The notes under the pieces: model-generated | Told to the model about the DNA's origin: nothing | Database searches by the model: none | What the model saw: only the letters and a program-made list of their open reading frames with translations | In this document: positions 15,949 through 23,601 of the stretch, piece after piece | Layout of the letters: the number at the start of each line of letters is the position of its first letter | Position numbering within the stretch: the stretch's first letter is position 1 | Translations under genes and position numbers: made by a program | Assembly: GCA_007123065.1 (NCBI GenBank) | Contig: SKSI01000094.1 | Span: 1-29,005, forward strand | Reading direction: 5' to 3' | DNA from: Bacteroidales bacterium | GTDB lineage: Bacteria > Bacteroidota > Bacteroidia > Bacteroidales > UBA7960 | DNA: 29,005 nucleotides

Positions 15949-17265
15949 TTAAAACCGATAAGAGAATCCTGTGTGCAGGGAAAAATTATATGGCAATACA
16001 CTGCCCATTCTAAGTCCATCGAGCACAAATGGTTGCAGAAACAATTGCGCTGTAGGTTCCAGATTGAGACTCAGTCGGCCCGTAACCGGAATTTGCATTG
16101 CAAAGCCTCCCATTACAGAAAAGTTAAACTGCTTTATACCGTATGTTTCGCCGATCGGACTGCGTGTAATGTCAGAACCCATAAACACATCCTTACTCAG
16201 GAGATAGCTTCCTGATACCCCCCCTTTTAGGTGAAAGTTAAGGTTTTGGCCGACGACTTTATACCGGAAGACAAGAGGTACCTCCACAAACTGAAAAACC
16301 TGTGTCAGGCCCTCATCAGACTTCATCAAACCATCCATAATCTTGGGATCCAGGCTTTCCTTTGTGTTAACGATACGATAGGAGGACACATCCTCAAAAT
16401 GGCGGGAGGTGTCGTGTATTCTGATGCCACCCAGAGAGGTGATCACAAATTGGTTTTCACTATAAAGTGATTTATAGTCCGGATGCCGGAAAGCGGAAAT
16501 CCCATCAATATATTGCCCCATATTATTCAGGTGCAGTCCGGTTTCGATCGACCAGGAAGGTGACAATGCCATATTTGCAGTCAATCCTGCACTAAAAGTG
16601 TATATCTGGCTTTCGAGTGCACCAAACGGGATGCTCTTATAATCACTGCCGGATTTGTCAAAAAACGTCCTGTAATTATACTGCGGTGCAAAATGAGCAC
16701 CCAGGGTTAAAATAGGGTTAAAGGATTTGTGGTCAGTCTTTTCGACTTGGATGGATACATTTCTGTCAGCTATTGTTCTTCGTGATGGTATGCCGGATGC
16801 TTGCGTTTTCAAATCCGCGGGTGTGAACTGCGAGTAACCACTTAATGATGCTGGGTAAGAACGTAGTTGTTGCAGCGTTGCCGACTCATCTGCTACAACA
16901 GGTTGCAGGTTAACTGAAGCATAAGCAGGTTGCAGTGGTATCGGGGTGAGGTTTGCAAGAAGCGTTCCGGGACTTACAGCATCGGAAACTCTGCCGGATG
17001 GCAACGCATCCATTGGTTCAGGGATGGTTTGCTCAACAAAGGTGTCATCCTGAAAACCATCATTTAAAAAGACCATCCAGAATGAAAATGATGCAACGAC
17101 AAGGGCAGCAATTGCTGCAGCGGTGCGCATCAGGACAAATTTCCTCCCGGTTCCGGAACTGCCGTCAAGTGCGTCAGCGATCCCCAGCCAGGCTTCCACC
17201 GGCGGGTTCGCCTCCAGTCCCTGCAACTCCTCCCTAAACTTTTTGTCTATGTAATGCCTATCCAC
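15949..17265 (-). CDS. Membrane-anchored barrel-domain protein, putative anti-sigma factor
   Basis: The 438-residue protein has a short cytosolic N-terminal domain (1-45, DKKFREELQGLEANPPVEAWLGI), one transmembrane helix at about 46-68, a periplasmic linker of about 110 residues, then from about 180 a PorT-like beta-barrel domain ending in FSLHTGFSYRF. It begins 11 bases after the ECF sigma gene, the usual place for an anti-sigma factor. The cytosolic segment before a single helix fits such a role. The barrel-like C-terminus in a protein anchored in the inner membrane is unusual. The role is inferred from position; the barrel might instead be a soluble beta sensor domain. Confidence 0.75.
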   Translation of the reverse strand: MDRHYIDKKFREELQGLEANPPVEAWLGIADALDGSSGTGRKFVLMRTAAAIAALVVASFSFWMVFLNDGFQDDTFVEQTIPEPMDALPSGRVSDAVSPGTLLANLTPIPLQPAYASVNLQPVVADESATLQQLRSYPASLSGYSQFTPADLKTQASGIPSRRTIADRNVSIQVEKTDHKSFNPILTLGAHFAPQYNYRTFFDKSGSDYKSIPFGALESQIYTFSAGLTANMALSPSWSIETGLHLNNMGQYIDGISAFRHPDYKSLYSENQFVITSLGGIRIHDTSRHFEDVSSYRIVNTKESLDPKIMDGLMKSDEGLTQVFQFVEVPLVFRYKVVGQNLNFHLKGGVSGSYLLSKDVFMGSDITRSPIGETYGIKQFNFSVMGGFAMQIPVTGRLSLNLEPTAQLFLQPFVLDGLRMGSVLPYNFSLHTGFSYRF

Positions 17266-17276
17266 TTTCAGATCAT

Positions 17277-17810
17277 TTATATTACCCGCATCAATATTTC
17301 TGATTCTTTATTCAGCTTCTCCTTGAGTATCACTCTTGCCCTTGCCAGATTGGATCGTGATGTTGACTCAGATATCCGGAGTTTGTCGCCAATCTCCTTG
17401 TGACTATACCCTTCAAGTGCATAAAGGTTAAATACCAACCTATACTGCACCGGCAGTTTTTGTACAAGCGCAAGAATGTCTTTTGCCTGCAGCGTGTCTG
17501 TGGGCAGATTCTGATGATTGATGGCAATCTCTTCGTGTGCAATGTCATCCATAGACAAATGATACATTTTCTCTCTGTATTTTTCTATGGCAGTGTTCAC
17601 GATGATCCGCCTGATCCATCCTTCCAGGCTACCCTTTCCCTTGTAGGAGTTCAGGTTTTGAAAAACTTTAATAAAACCTTCCTGGAGGACATCCTGAGCT
17701 TCATCATGGTTCGCAGCATAACGCAGGCAGACGCCAAACATCTTTTTTGCGTGCATTGCATAAAGGCGATACTGGTCCGTTTTACGGCCCTGCAAACAAC
17801 CTTTTATCAT
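17277..17810 (-). CDS. ECF-family RNA polymerase sigma factor
   Basis: The protein is about 177 residues. Region 2 contains MFGVCLRYAANHDEAQDVLQEGFIKVF and the WIRRIIVNTAIEKYR helix. Region 4 contains LPVQYRLVFNLYALEGYSHKEIGDKLRISESTSRSNLARAR, the helix-turn-helix for the -35 element. I chose the ATG at 17810 because a TAnnTTTG box at 17849-17856 would leave an in-frame TTG at 17846 before the transcript start; if the TTG is used the protein is 189 residues. It forms an operon with the downstream membrane-anchored barrel protein, likely its regulator. The type suggests envelope-stress or surface-signal control. Confidence 0.93.
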   Translation of the reverse strand: MIKGCLQGRKTDQYRLYAMHAKKMFGVCLRYAANHDEAQDVLQEGFIKVFQNLNSYKGKGSLEGWIRRIIVNTAIEKYREKMYHLSMDDIAHEEIAINHQNLPTDTLQAKDILALVQKLPVQYRLVFNLYALEGYSHKEIGDKLRISESTSRSNLARARVILKEKLNKESEILMRVI

Positions 17811-17848
17811 TTTTTTTAATGAATCCACAACTTGCTCTTTGTTCAAAA

Positions 17849-17856
17849 CAAAGATA
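17849..17856 (-). promoter_or_regulatory. -7 promoter box for the ECF sigma operon
   Basis: On the minus strand this reads TATCTTTG, a full TAnnTTTG match. It ends 38 bases before the ATG at 17810 and only 2 bases before the alternative TTG start, which argues for the ATG. No clear -33 element was seen. Confidence 0.35.
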
Positions 17857-17924
17857 ACAAATCTTCGGAATCAATAAAATCCAAACCAAAAAAGACAATA
17901 TTAAATAAAGAACGTTGGCTTATT

Positions 17925-17974
17925 AAAAAAAACAACCCGCCCGAGAACTTCCTCTTTCAGGTTTCTCAAACGGG
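17925..17974 (-). terminator. Minus-strand-specific intrinsic terminator
   Basis: Transcribed on the minus strand, a 12-bp stem forms (5' arm 17963-17974, 3' arm 17936-17947) including three consecutive U-G pairs, with an extra CCT/AGG stem in the loop. UUG plus eight U (17925-17932) follow. On the plus strand the three wobbles become A-C mismatches, so it is directional. It separates the upstream genes from the ECF operon promoter. Confidence 0.8.
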
Positions 17975-17984
17975 GTTTTAATCC

Positions 17985-18108
17985 AAAAAAAACGTTTCAG
18001 GGAAATGGCCGCATGGTTAGTTGTTTTGGCTAATGTTGTTTTGGGCTTCATCTGCCTTGGTCAAGCACTGGAAGCAATTTCGCGGCCATTTCCGTATCCC
18101 CTGAAACG
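17985..18108 (-). ncRNA. Candidate structured RNA with closing stem and U8 tail
   Basis: On the minus strand the two ends pair: a 9-bp outer stem (18100-18108 with 17993-18001), a 7-nt bulge (18093-18099), then an 11-bp GC-rich stem (18082-18092 with 18002-18012). A smaller hairpin lies inside (18045-18075), followed by an unpaired A/C-rich stretch with two near-copies of AGCC-AAAACAAC. Eight U follow the closing stem directly, so the 3' arm also acts as a terminator. A near-consensus -7 box (TAGGTTTTG) ends just before the first stem base. I do not recognise a known family: it lacks SRP RNA loop motifs and is short for 6S RNA. It could instead be a mini mobile element or a 3' UTR structure of the TPR gene. 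Confidence 0.45.
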
Positions 18109-18112
18109 AATA

Positions 18113-18121
18113 CAAAACCTA
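18113..18121 (-). promoter_or_regulatory. Possible -7 box for the candidate RNA
   Basis: On the minus strand this reads TAGGTTTTG, one inserted T away from TAnnTTTG. It ends 4 bases before the first base of the long stem, so transcription would start at about the stem. A TTTTTCC about 21 bases upstream is a weak -33 element. Confidence 0.3.
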
Positions 18122-18126
18122 AAAAA

Positions 18127-18288
18127 ATGAAACTATATAATTGGAAAAAGGAGAAAAATACCGGAATATTTTCCGGGTGCGTTAATAGATTCGTATTCTG
18201 GTCAAAAAATTTTAAGAACGATGCAATCTCATTACCTTATTCCGTAAATCAAGACGAGAAGTTGCACCGAAACGCTGCGTTCAAATAA
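18127..18288 (+). CDS. Possible small protein, 53 residues
   Basis: An open frame starts MKLYNWKKEKNTGIF and ends in TAA at 18286-18288, on the strand opposite the flanking genes and stopping 14 bases before the TPR gene end. The upstream bases are A-rich, as before many genes here. The peptide is basic and Trp/Phe-containing, with one Cys and no clear signal peptide or domain. In AT-rich DNA a frame of this length may arise by chance, and it overlaps the possible promoter region of the candidate RNA on the other strand. Confidence 0.2.
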   Translation: MKLYNWKKEKNTGIFSGCVNRFVFWSKNFKNDAISLPYSVNQDEKLHRNAAFK

Positions 18289-18302
18289 AATTATTTTCAG
18301 TT

Positions 18303-20531
18303 TTATTGTTTTGACCTGATTTCGAGCTTCAGATAATCAAGCATCAAATCCATATCCATAGTTTGAATACCGTGAGATTCCAGATGGATCCTGTCGTCGT
18401 TGAAGGATGCCTCAAAGTCTTTAATGCTTTTACACACGAGGATGCTTTTTTTGTACATACCAAATGCAGCAGTGGCGTCCTTGCTGCACCAGAGCACATG
18501 ACCGAGGTTGATCAGGTCATAATGGTTGTTGGGGTCATCTGTCAAAAGACGCTCAAGATAATCGCGGGCAACATCAAACTTGCCCAACAAAAAGGAGCAC
18601 CAGGCTAAAGGCCTGCGGATCTTATTGTTCTCCGGGGCAAGCACTTCCACCTTAAAATAACAATCAAGTGCTTCCGCATATCTTTCAAGATGGATCAGGC
18701 ATTGTCCGATATTTGCCTGCACCCTCATATCTTGCGGGTCAAGTTTTTCGGCCTGCAGATAATACTTCAATGCATCATCCCATTTGTTCAAAAACTTACA
18801 GCAAAAGGCAAGTTTCTTAACAATCCAAAGTCTTTCTGACTCAATCAGGTCGGCCTTTTGATAATATAAAAAAGCTTTTTCCAGATCACCGGTCTTTTCA
18901 TAACAGAAGGCTACTTTTTCAAACAGTTCAATATTGCTTTGATCCTTTTCGATGACTGAAAGGTAGATTTTGAGGGCATCCTGATAAAAGCTCTTATCAA
19001 AAAAAAGTTCTGCGATATTCCGGATCGTTTTGTCATCCTGAACAAGTTCATTGGTGAAATGGATCTCATAAAGGCTCATATCCATTGCAAAAACATCATC
19101 AAACTCTTTGCGCCAGGGATGCAATTTGTAAAAGCGGTACAAATCCTGGAAGTACTGCATATAGATACTCCTTGCGCGGGCCATGTTGTTCAGCATCCCC
19201 TCATCCCTCTCCAGTTCCGATATGTTTTCCATTTCGGCATTCAGGATATTCATCATCATCGCTTTTTGTTGCTCCGGAACAAGCGCCAGGTTCAGACAAA
19301 AAGAGTATTTATCCGAATTGCACATGAAGTAGGTATTTTCCAGCTTTTCAACCAGGGGAGACAGATCCGGTCCATCGATGGTTGTGTCGGTTACCTGCTT
19401 GATGCCGGGATGTTCTTTATAGAATGGTACAAACCAATTGCCGATCTCTCTGAAAAATGAAAAATGTTTGAGCTGCGAAAAAGCGCTGATAAACACATCC
19501 ATACCGTCCATTTGCATTTCCGTTAACTCCTGGAGCTTATTCAGCAGGTCGGGCGCATCCTCAAAAACAGTTTCCCAGTCCGGGTTCTTTTCCTCTTCCG
19601 GAATATCTGGCAAAACATTATCGAGATCGAGCTTCTTCTCAATATTCGGCCGCATCTTCATCATTTCAGGAAGGATATCCTCCTCCCATTTTTTCTTTAC
19701 CTTTTCCGTCTCCCTCGACTTCGCGAACTGAATGACAATTGCTTCAAGATGTTGTTCAATGTTGGATATGGACAACAATGATTTTGTTTTCTTCTGCAAT
19801 ACAGGGTATAGTAAATACCGGTCATTGTATTTTAAAAACCCTGCAAACAGGCCTATCAAGGCTCTTTCCCAAACAAACTCCTGTTGTTTTTCAACAAACC
19901 GAAACAACAATAAAAACTTATTGATCTCGAAATACCTGAGGAGACTCAGGGTCAGCGCGCTTACAATCAATGCCTTATGGTACCAAGGCAGATTATCCGT
20001 ATCGCATGCCGCCTCAAGCAGTTTGTTTTCATCTTCAGCATATTTATCGGTAAGCCAAATGATGTTGAATATCCTGGAAAGAACTTCACTTTGCTCCCCG
20101 GGGTCGGAATCACCAACTTTTACCTCTTTGAGCAAACCGGCCAGTTCATCATCAAAGGTAAGGTGTTCCAAAAGCTGCAATGCCTCAGCCCGCTCGTATT
20201 TCTTTTCACGCATCAGTTCCCTCTTAATCTGAAGGGTGTTGCCTGTGCCGGATATCATCAGCAATGCTTCCCTGACCGCATCAGCCAGCTCCAGCATACT
20301 GCGCTTTAAATAGATATAGATATTATCCCGTTCGGGATCTTTAACAACAGAAAAATTATGCTTTAGCAGCTGTGCATAGGTTTTCTGCAAGGCTTCCACG
20401 TCATCACTTACATATTCTTTTCTGCTTTCTGCAACAAGGCGTTTCAGTAGTACCAGGGCATCAGCAAGCCGGTTTTTGTGCACCAGCTTACAAATATTCG
20501 TATAGGTCTTTTCGATTTCTGCTTTTTGCAT
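18303..20531 (-). CDS. Large TPR-repeat protein of unknown function
   Basis: The 742-residue protein has no signal peptide or membrane segment, so it is probably cytosolic. Residues 1-480 are largely helical without a recognised domain. An acidic/proline linker lies near 300-325 (PDIPEEEKNPDWE). From about 500 to 700 there are five to six tetratricopeptide repeats with the usual W/L-G-Y-A-F-A-P pattern, for example EKAFLYYQKADLIE, DDALKYYLQAEKLDP and AEALDCYFKVEVLAPE. TPRs mediate protein-protein binding; the partner is unknown. It is followed downstream by the structured region at 17.9-18.1 kb and preceded by a phosphoesterase gene 68 bases away. I do not recognise a characterised relative. 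Confidence 0.85.
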   Translation of the reverse strand: MQKAEIEKTYTNICKLVHKNRLADALVLLKRLVAESRKEYVSDDVEALQKTYAQLLKHNFSVVKDPERDNIYIYLKRSMLELADAVREALLMISGTGNTLQIKRELMREKKYERAEALQLLEHLTFDDELAGLLKEVKVGDSDPGEQSEVLSRIFNIIWLTDKYAEDENKLLEAACDTDNLPWYHKALIVSALTLSLLRYFEINKFLLLFRFVEKQQEFVWERALIGLFAGFLKYNDRYLLYPVLQKKTKSLLSISNIEQHLEAIVIQFAKSRETEKVKKKWEEDILPEMMKMRPNIEKKLDLDNVLPDIPEEEKNPDWETVFEDAPDLLNKLQELTEMQMDGMDVFISAFSQLKHFSFFREIGNWFVPFYKEHPGIKQVTDTTIDGPDLSPLVEKLENTYFMCNSDKYSFCLNLALVPEQQKAMMMNILNAEMENISELERDEGMLNNMARARSIYMQYFQDLYRFYKLHPWRKEFDDVFAMDMSLYEIHFTNELVQDDKTIRNIAELFFDKSFYQDALKIYLSVIEKDQSNIELFEKVAFCYEKTGDLEKAFLYYQKADLIESERLWIVKKLAFCCKFLNKWDDALKYYLQAEKLDPQDMRVQANIGQCLIHLERYAEALDCYFKVEVLAPENNKIRRPLAWCSFLLGKFDVARDYLERLLTDDPNNHYDLINLGHVLWCSKDATAAFGMYKKSILVCKSIKDFEASFNDDRIHLESHGIQTMDMDLMLDYLKLEIRSKQ

Positions 20532-20599
20532 CTTGTTGTTGCTTTTATTTTAATTAATTCGCTGCATGTAACCCGGATGATCCTATTCGAGTGGTTCGT

Positions 20600-21463
20600 T
20601 TACAGAATAAGTCTTTCAGCGCTCATAAGACACGGATTGGAAAAACGGACAAGCGCCAGGCCAACACCTTCATAGGCAGCAGAACAGGCAATTGTTTTGC
20701 TGATCTTCTCCTTCCACTGGCCGGTTATTCCTGATGACTCGTGAATATGCCCGTGGAGGGTCAGCATCGGTTTTCTTTCATCGATAAATTCCTTAACGGC
20801 TATGCTGCCCACATGCACATCAACAGGCACATGATCGACCATCACACCATCCAAGCCTGCCCTGTCGAGCATTGTTTTGTATGGTGGTGTATGAAAAAGA
20901 AAAATCGCGTTAGACAGGTCATCATTGCCTACCAGTGTATTCAGGTCTGACTTGATGGTAGCAAACTCCACATCACAGTCTGGCTCAACGGTTCGGTATC
21001 CTTCTGTGGGATGCACACAACCGGGGTCAACGTACCGGGAAACATCATAGCGCTCCCAGTCTTTTAGCAGGAATGGTGTTGGTGGAACCATCCCGTAGCC
21101 ATAAACCATATAATCATCCAACGGCACTTTTTTCATATGCATAAAGTGCCACAGTCCTTCTTTCTCGTGGGCCAGGAAACGTGCTTCCTCCTGGCGCGGA
21201 TCATCGTTACCGAGAATGATAAAAACATCAGGATATTGATCATTAAGCTTTTGTTTTAAAGCTTTAAATGACGGGGCAAGAAAACCATCCACGAAATTCA
21301 CGGGAATGGCTTTGCTGTTAGCACGGTAATTCAGGCCGGCGGGAAGCAGGTCACCACCAAAGAAAACAGCCCGTGGCTTATTCCTTTCTATTTGCAAAAA
21401 CAGTTTTTCGTATTTACTGACATTGCCATGGAGATCCGACACAAAAAAGTATTGTTTTTTCAT
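20600..21463 (-). CDS. Calcineurin-like metallophosphoesterase
   Basis: The 287-residue protein has all metallophosphoesterase motifs: SDLHGN (D10, H12), GGD (D38), GNDD (N86), H191 and GHIH (H239, H241), giving a two-metal site. No signal peptide is visible. The substrate is unknown; family members hydrolyse phosphomonoesters, diesters or nucleotides. Its ATG overlaps the TGA of the upstream nucleotidyltransferase by four bases, so the two are translationally coupled and probably act on the same substrate or signal. It differs from YfcE and from the ApaH diadenosine tetraphosphatases in length and in the long insert around 100-165. Confidence 0.9.
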   Translation of the reverse strand: MKKQYFFVSDLHGNVSKYEKLFLQIERNKPRAVFFGGDLLPAGLNYRANSKAIPVNFVDGFLAPSFKALKQKLNDQYPDVFIILGNDDPRQEEARFLAHEKEGLWHFMHMKKVPLDDYMVYGYGMVPPTPFLLKDWERYDVSRYVDPGCVHPTEGYRTVEPDCDVEFATIKSDLNTLVGNDDLSNAIFLFHTPPYKTMLDRAGLDGVMVDHVPVDVHVGSIAVKEFIDERKPMLTLHGHIHESSGITGQWKEKISKTIACSAAYEGVGLALVRFSNPCLMSAERLIL

Positions 21464-21855
21464 TTGTTTCCGGCTTTTTTTAACAAGCGGGCGCTGTTGT
21501 TTACAGACTCCAGCATAACGGCAAAACTGGTTTTTTGTTTGATGTCATCGTCTGTAATGATATGCAGATCAACGAGACTGCCTTTGGTATCATAGTTCGT
21601 TCTGCATTGATTAAGTACGGTGAGGCACTCTCCCCACCCGGTAGCCCATGCCCGCAACAGATTTTGTTTATCCGGGTCATCAGTACAATGGGCAAGGAGA
21701 TCAATATCGGAACAGGGGCCCGCTTCACCCGTTTTGACACTTCCGATCAGGTAAAGGGCTTGCACTCCAAAAGCTTTCATATCAAGGCTGTCTGCCAGCT
21801 TCTGAGCCATCTCGAAGCGCCATTCCCAATGTGACTTATCAGTTTGCATAACCAT
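21460..21855 (-). CDS. Small nucleotidyltransferase-domain protein
   Basis: The protein is about 131 residues with the MNT/Pol-beta signature GSVKTGEAGPCSDIDLL (GS plus DID), the metal- and nucleotide-binding core. It continues with WATGWGECL and VDLHIITDDDI. I placed the start at 21855 (21849 is equally possible) because bases 21871-21903, upstream in the same frame, form the terminator of the AbgT gene. Extending to an ATG at 21906 would put that hairpin inside the coding sequence. It overlaps the phosphoesterase start by four bases. There is no HEPN partner, so it does not look like a classical MntA-HepT toxin pair. Function is unknown; transfer of a nucleotide to a protein or small molecule is likely. 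Confidence 0.8.
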   Translation of the reverse strand: MVMQTDKSHWEWRFEMAQKLADSLDMKAFGVQALYLIGSVKTGEAGPCSDIDLLAHCTDDPDKQNLLRAWATGWGECLTVLNQCRTNYDTKGSLVDLHIITDDDIKQKTSFAVMLESVNNSARLLKKAGNK

Positions 21856-21856
21856 G

Positions 21857-21864
21857 CAAAGATA
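21857..21864 (-). promoter_or_regulatory. -7-like box at the nucleotidyltransferase start
   Basis: On the minus strand this reads TATCTTTG, a full TAnnTTTG match, placed between the AbgT terminator and the two candidate ATGs (21855, 21849). Transcription would be leaderless or nearly so. Confidence 0.3.
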
Positions 21865-21903
21865 AGAAAAACCCCCTGAAAAGGTATCAGCTTCGCAGGG
21901 GGT
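21861..21903 (-). terminator. Intrinsic terminator of the AbgT gene
   Basis: On the minus strand an 8-bp GC-rich stem (arms 21896-21903 and 21871-21878, ACCCCCTG against CAGGGGGT) is followed by TTTTCTT. It lies 21 bases after the AbgT stop and before the nucleotidyltransferase gene. Confidence 0.8.
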
Positions 21904-21923
21904 CAAACGATTCAGAGCATCTA

Positions 21924-23471
21924 TTACGGATAATAGATCGGGCCTTCAATTCCAAGCGGAATATTCAGGAGTATCCAGGCTATAAACATTGGAATCCTCA
22001 CGATCATGAAGGCAATAGCATAAGGAATCATTACCGAAATAATGGTTCCGATACCAATATTCTTCACATATTTTTGAGCAAAAACAATTACAAGCGGGAA
22101 GTAAGGCAACAACGGCGTCAGGATGTTTGAATAAGAGTCGCCAATCCTGTATGCCGCCTGGGTTGTTTCCGGAGAATATCCCATAAGCATGAGCATGGGC
22201 ACAAATATCGGTGCCAGAATCGCCCATTTTGCAGATGCACTACCGATGATCAGGTTTATAAACGAGGATACAAGGATGAAAGCAACCAGAAGCGGAATAC
22301 CGGTAAACCCGATATTTTGCAGTCCGGCAGCTCCTGAAATGGCCAGGATCGATCCGAGATTAGACCAGATAAAGAACTGTACAAGGTGTGCTGCAACAAA
22401 GGCAAGTACGATATAACCTCCCATGGTACCCATGGCTTCGGCGGTCATATTTGCCACATCCTTATCTCCTTTGATGGTCTTGGCCACCAAACCGAAAACC
22501 AGTCCGGAAACAAAGAAAAGGATAAACATCAGGGGAACAATAGAGTTATAGAAGGGGTTCATGCCGCCATCTTCTGCGCGAAGCACGCCGTTTGCAGGGA
22601 TTACAGCAACAGCAATCAGGCCAAGAATGGCGATCACAGAAATACCGGCCCAAAACAAACCCTTTTTTTCGCGACTGGTAAATGTATTGCTATATTCTTC
22701 AGCATCTTCTCCCTCATAGCTACCCAACCGTGGCACAATAATTTTTTCAGTAACCCAGGTTCCGGCCAGACCAATAAGCGGTACTGAAGCAGCCATAAGA
22801 TAATAGTTCGACAGGGGGTTCACTGTGTAGCTGGCATCCATAATGGTAGAGGCTGATTGGGTAAAGGCGGCGATCATCGGGTCAAGGCCTGTAGGCAGGA
22901 AGTTGGCTCCAAACCCACCGGAAACACCGGCAAATGCAGCAGCCAGTCCGGCCAGCGGATGCCTCCCCATCCCTTTAAAGATTGCAGCTCCCAGCGGGAT
23001 CAAAACAACATATCCGGCATCAGCAGCAACAGAGCTTACCATACCGGCAATCACGATGGAAAACGTAATCAGTTTTTTAGGCACCTTCGCGACAAACACC
23101 CGCAGTGCAATCGCAATCAAGCCACTGCGCTCTGCAACGCCAATCCCCAGCATCACAACCAGAACCAGGCCAAGTGGCGGGAAAGTTGCAAAAACCTCAA
23201 CCATAGAGGTTAATATTTTCTGGATATTTTCTGCAGTTAAAAGGTTAACTGCCACAATCGGTTCATCTACGTCAGGTGAGGGATGGTCGGCACTGATGCC
23301 AATGTTCCCGAAAACAAACGAAAGGACAAGAACAATACCGATCAAAATAGCAAACAAAGTTACCGGCTGTGGCAACTTATTACCTACCACCTCAATTTTG
23401 TTCAAAATCCTTTGCATGGCACCCTCGGGTGCCTTTACACCCTCATTGGTCCCCTTTTCTTCTGTCGTCAT
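21924..23471 (-). CDS. abgT: AbgT-family transporter
   Basis: The 515-residue polytopic inner-membrane protein has a cytosolic N-terminal tail (MTTEEKGTNEGVKAPEG), then about a dozen hydrophobic segments. It shows AbgT family features such as RILNKIEVVGNKLPQP, GIGVAERSGLI, FLPTGLDPMIAAFTQSA and SASAKWAILAPIFVPM. E. coli AbgT imports p-aminobenzoyl-glutamate, while homologues MtrF and YdaH can export sulfonamides. Without adjacent abgA or abgB hydrolases the substrate is open. It is a single-gene unit with a promoter box 49 bases upstream and a terminator just after the stop. Confidence 0.93.
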   Translation of the reverse strand: MTTEEKGTNEGVKAPEGAMQRILNKIEVVGNKLPQPVTLFAILIGIVLVLSFVFGNIGISADHPSPDVDEPIVAVNLLTAENIQKILTSMVEVFATFPPLGLVLVVMLGIGVAERSGLIAIALRVFVAKVPKKLITFSIVIAGMVSSVAADAGYVVLIPLGAAIFKGMGRHPLAGLAAAFAGVSGGFGANFLPTGLDPMIAAFTQSASTIMDASYTVNPLSNYYLMAASVPLIGLAGTWVTEKIIVPRLGSYEGEDAEEYSNTFTSREKKGLFWAGISVIAILGLIAVAVIPANGVLRAEDGGMNPFYNSIVPLMFILFFVSGLVFGLVAKTIKGDKDVANMTAEAMGTMGGYIVLAFVAAHLVQFFIWSNLGSILAISGAAGLQNIGFTGIPLLVAFILVSSFINLIIGSASAKWAILAPIFVPMLMLMGYSPETTQAAYRIGDSYSNILTPLLPYFPLVIVFAQKYVKNIGIGTIISVMIPYAIAFMIVRIPMFIAWILLNIPLGIEGPIYYP

Positions 23472-23520
23472 AGAAATTGTAGTGTTAGTTTATAATCAAT
23501 TGGTTTAATTTATAAATGCC

Positions 23521-23550
23521 CAAAATTAATGGTTTCATTCAAAACACAAA
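23521..23550 (-). promoter_or_regulatory. Bacteroidota-type promoter for abgT
   Basis: On the minus strand a -33 TTTG (23547-23550) and a -7 TAATTTTG (23521-23528) are separated by 18 bases, close to the consensus 19-21. It lies 49 bases before the ATG and is the best two-element match in the window. Confidence 0.55.
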
Positions 23551-23601
23551 AATTATTATCTGTGTTCCCTTTAATCATTTGAATATAAATGCTTTAATTT
23601 T

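Noticed and set aside
18040..18062. Resemblance of CCAAGGCAGATGA on the minus strand to part of E. coli 4.5S RNA
   Set aside because: The matching part is not the conserved SRP loop (GGAA-containing) and the rest of the fold differs, so it is taken as coincidence.
17985..18108. Reading the long inverted repeat as a miniature transposon
   Set aside because: No target-site duplication is visible at its ends and no second copy was seen in the window. The U8 tail and upstream box fit an RNA better, though this cannot be excluded without a genome search.
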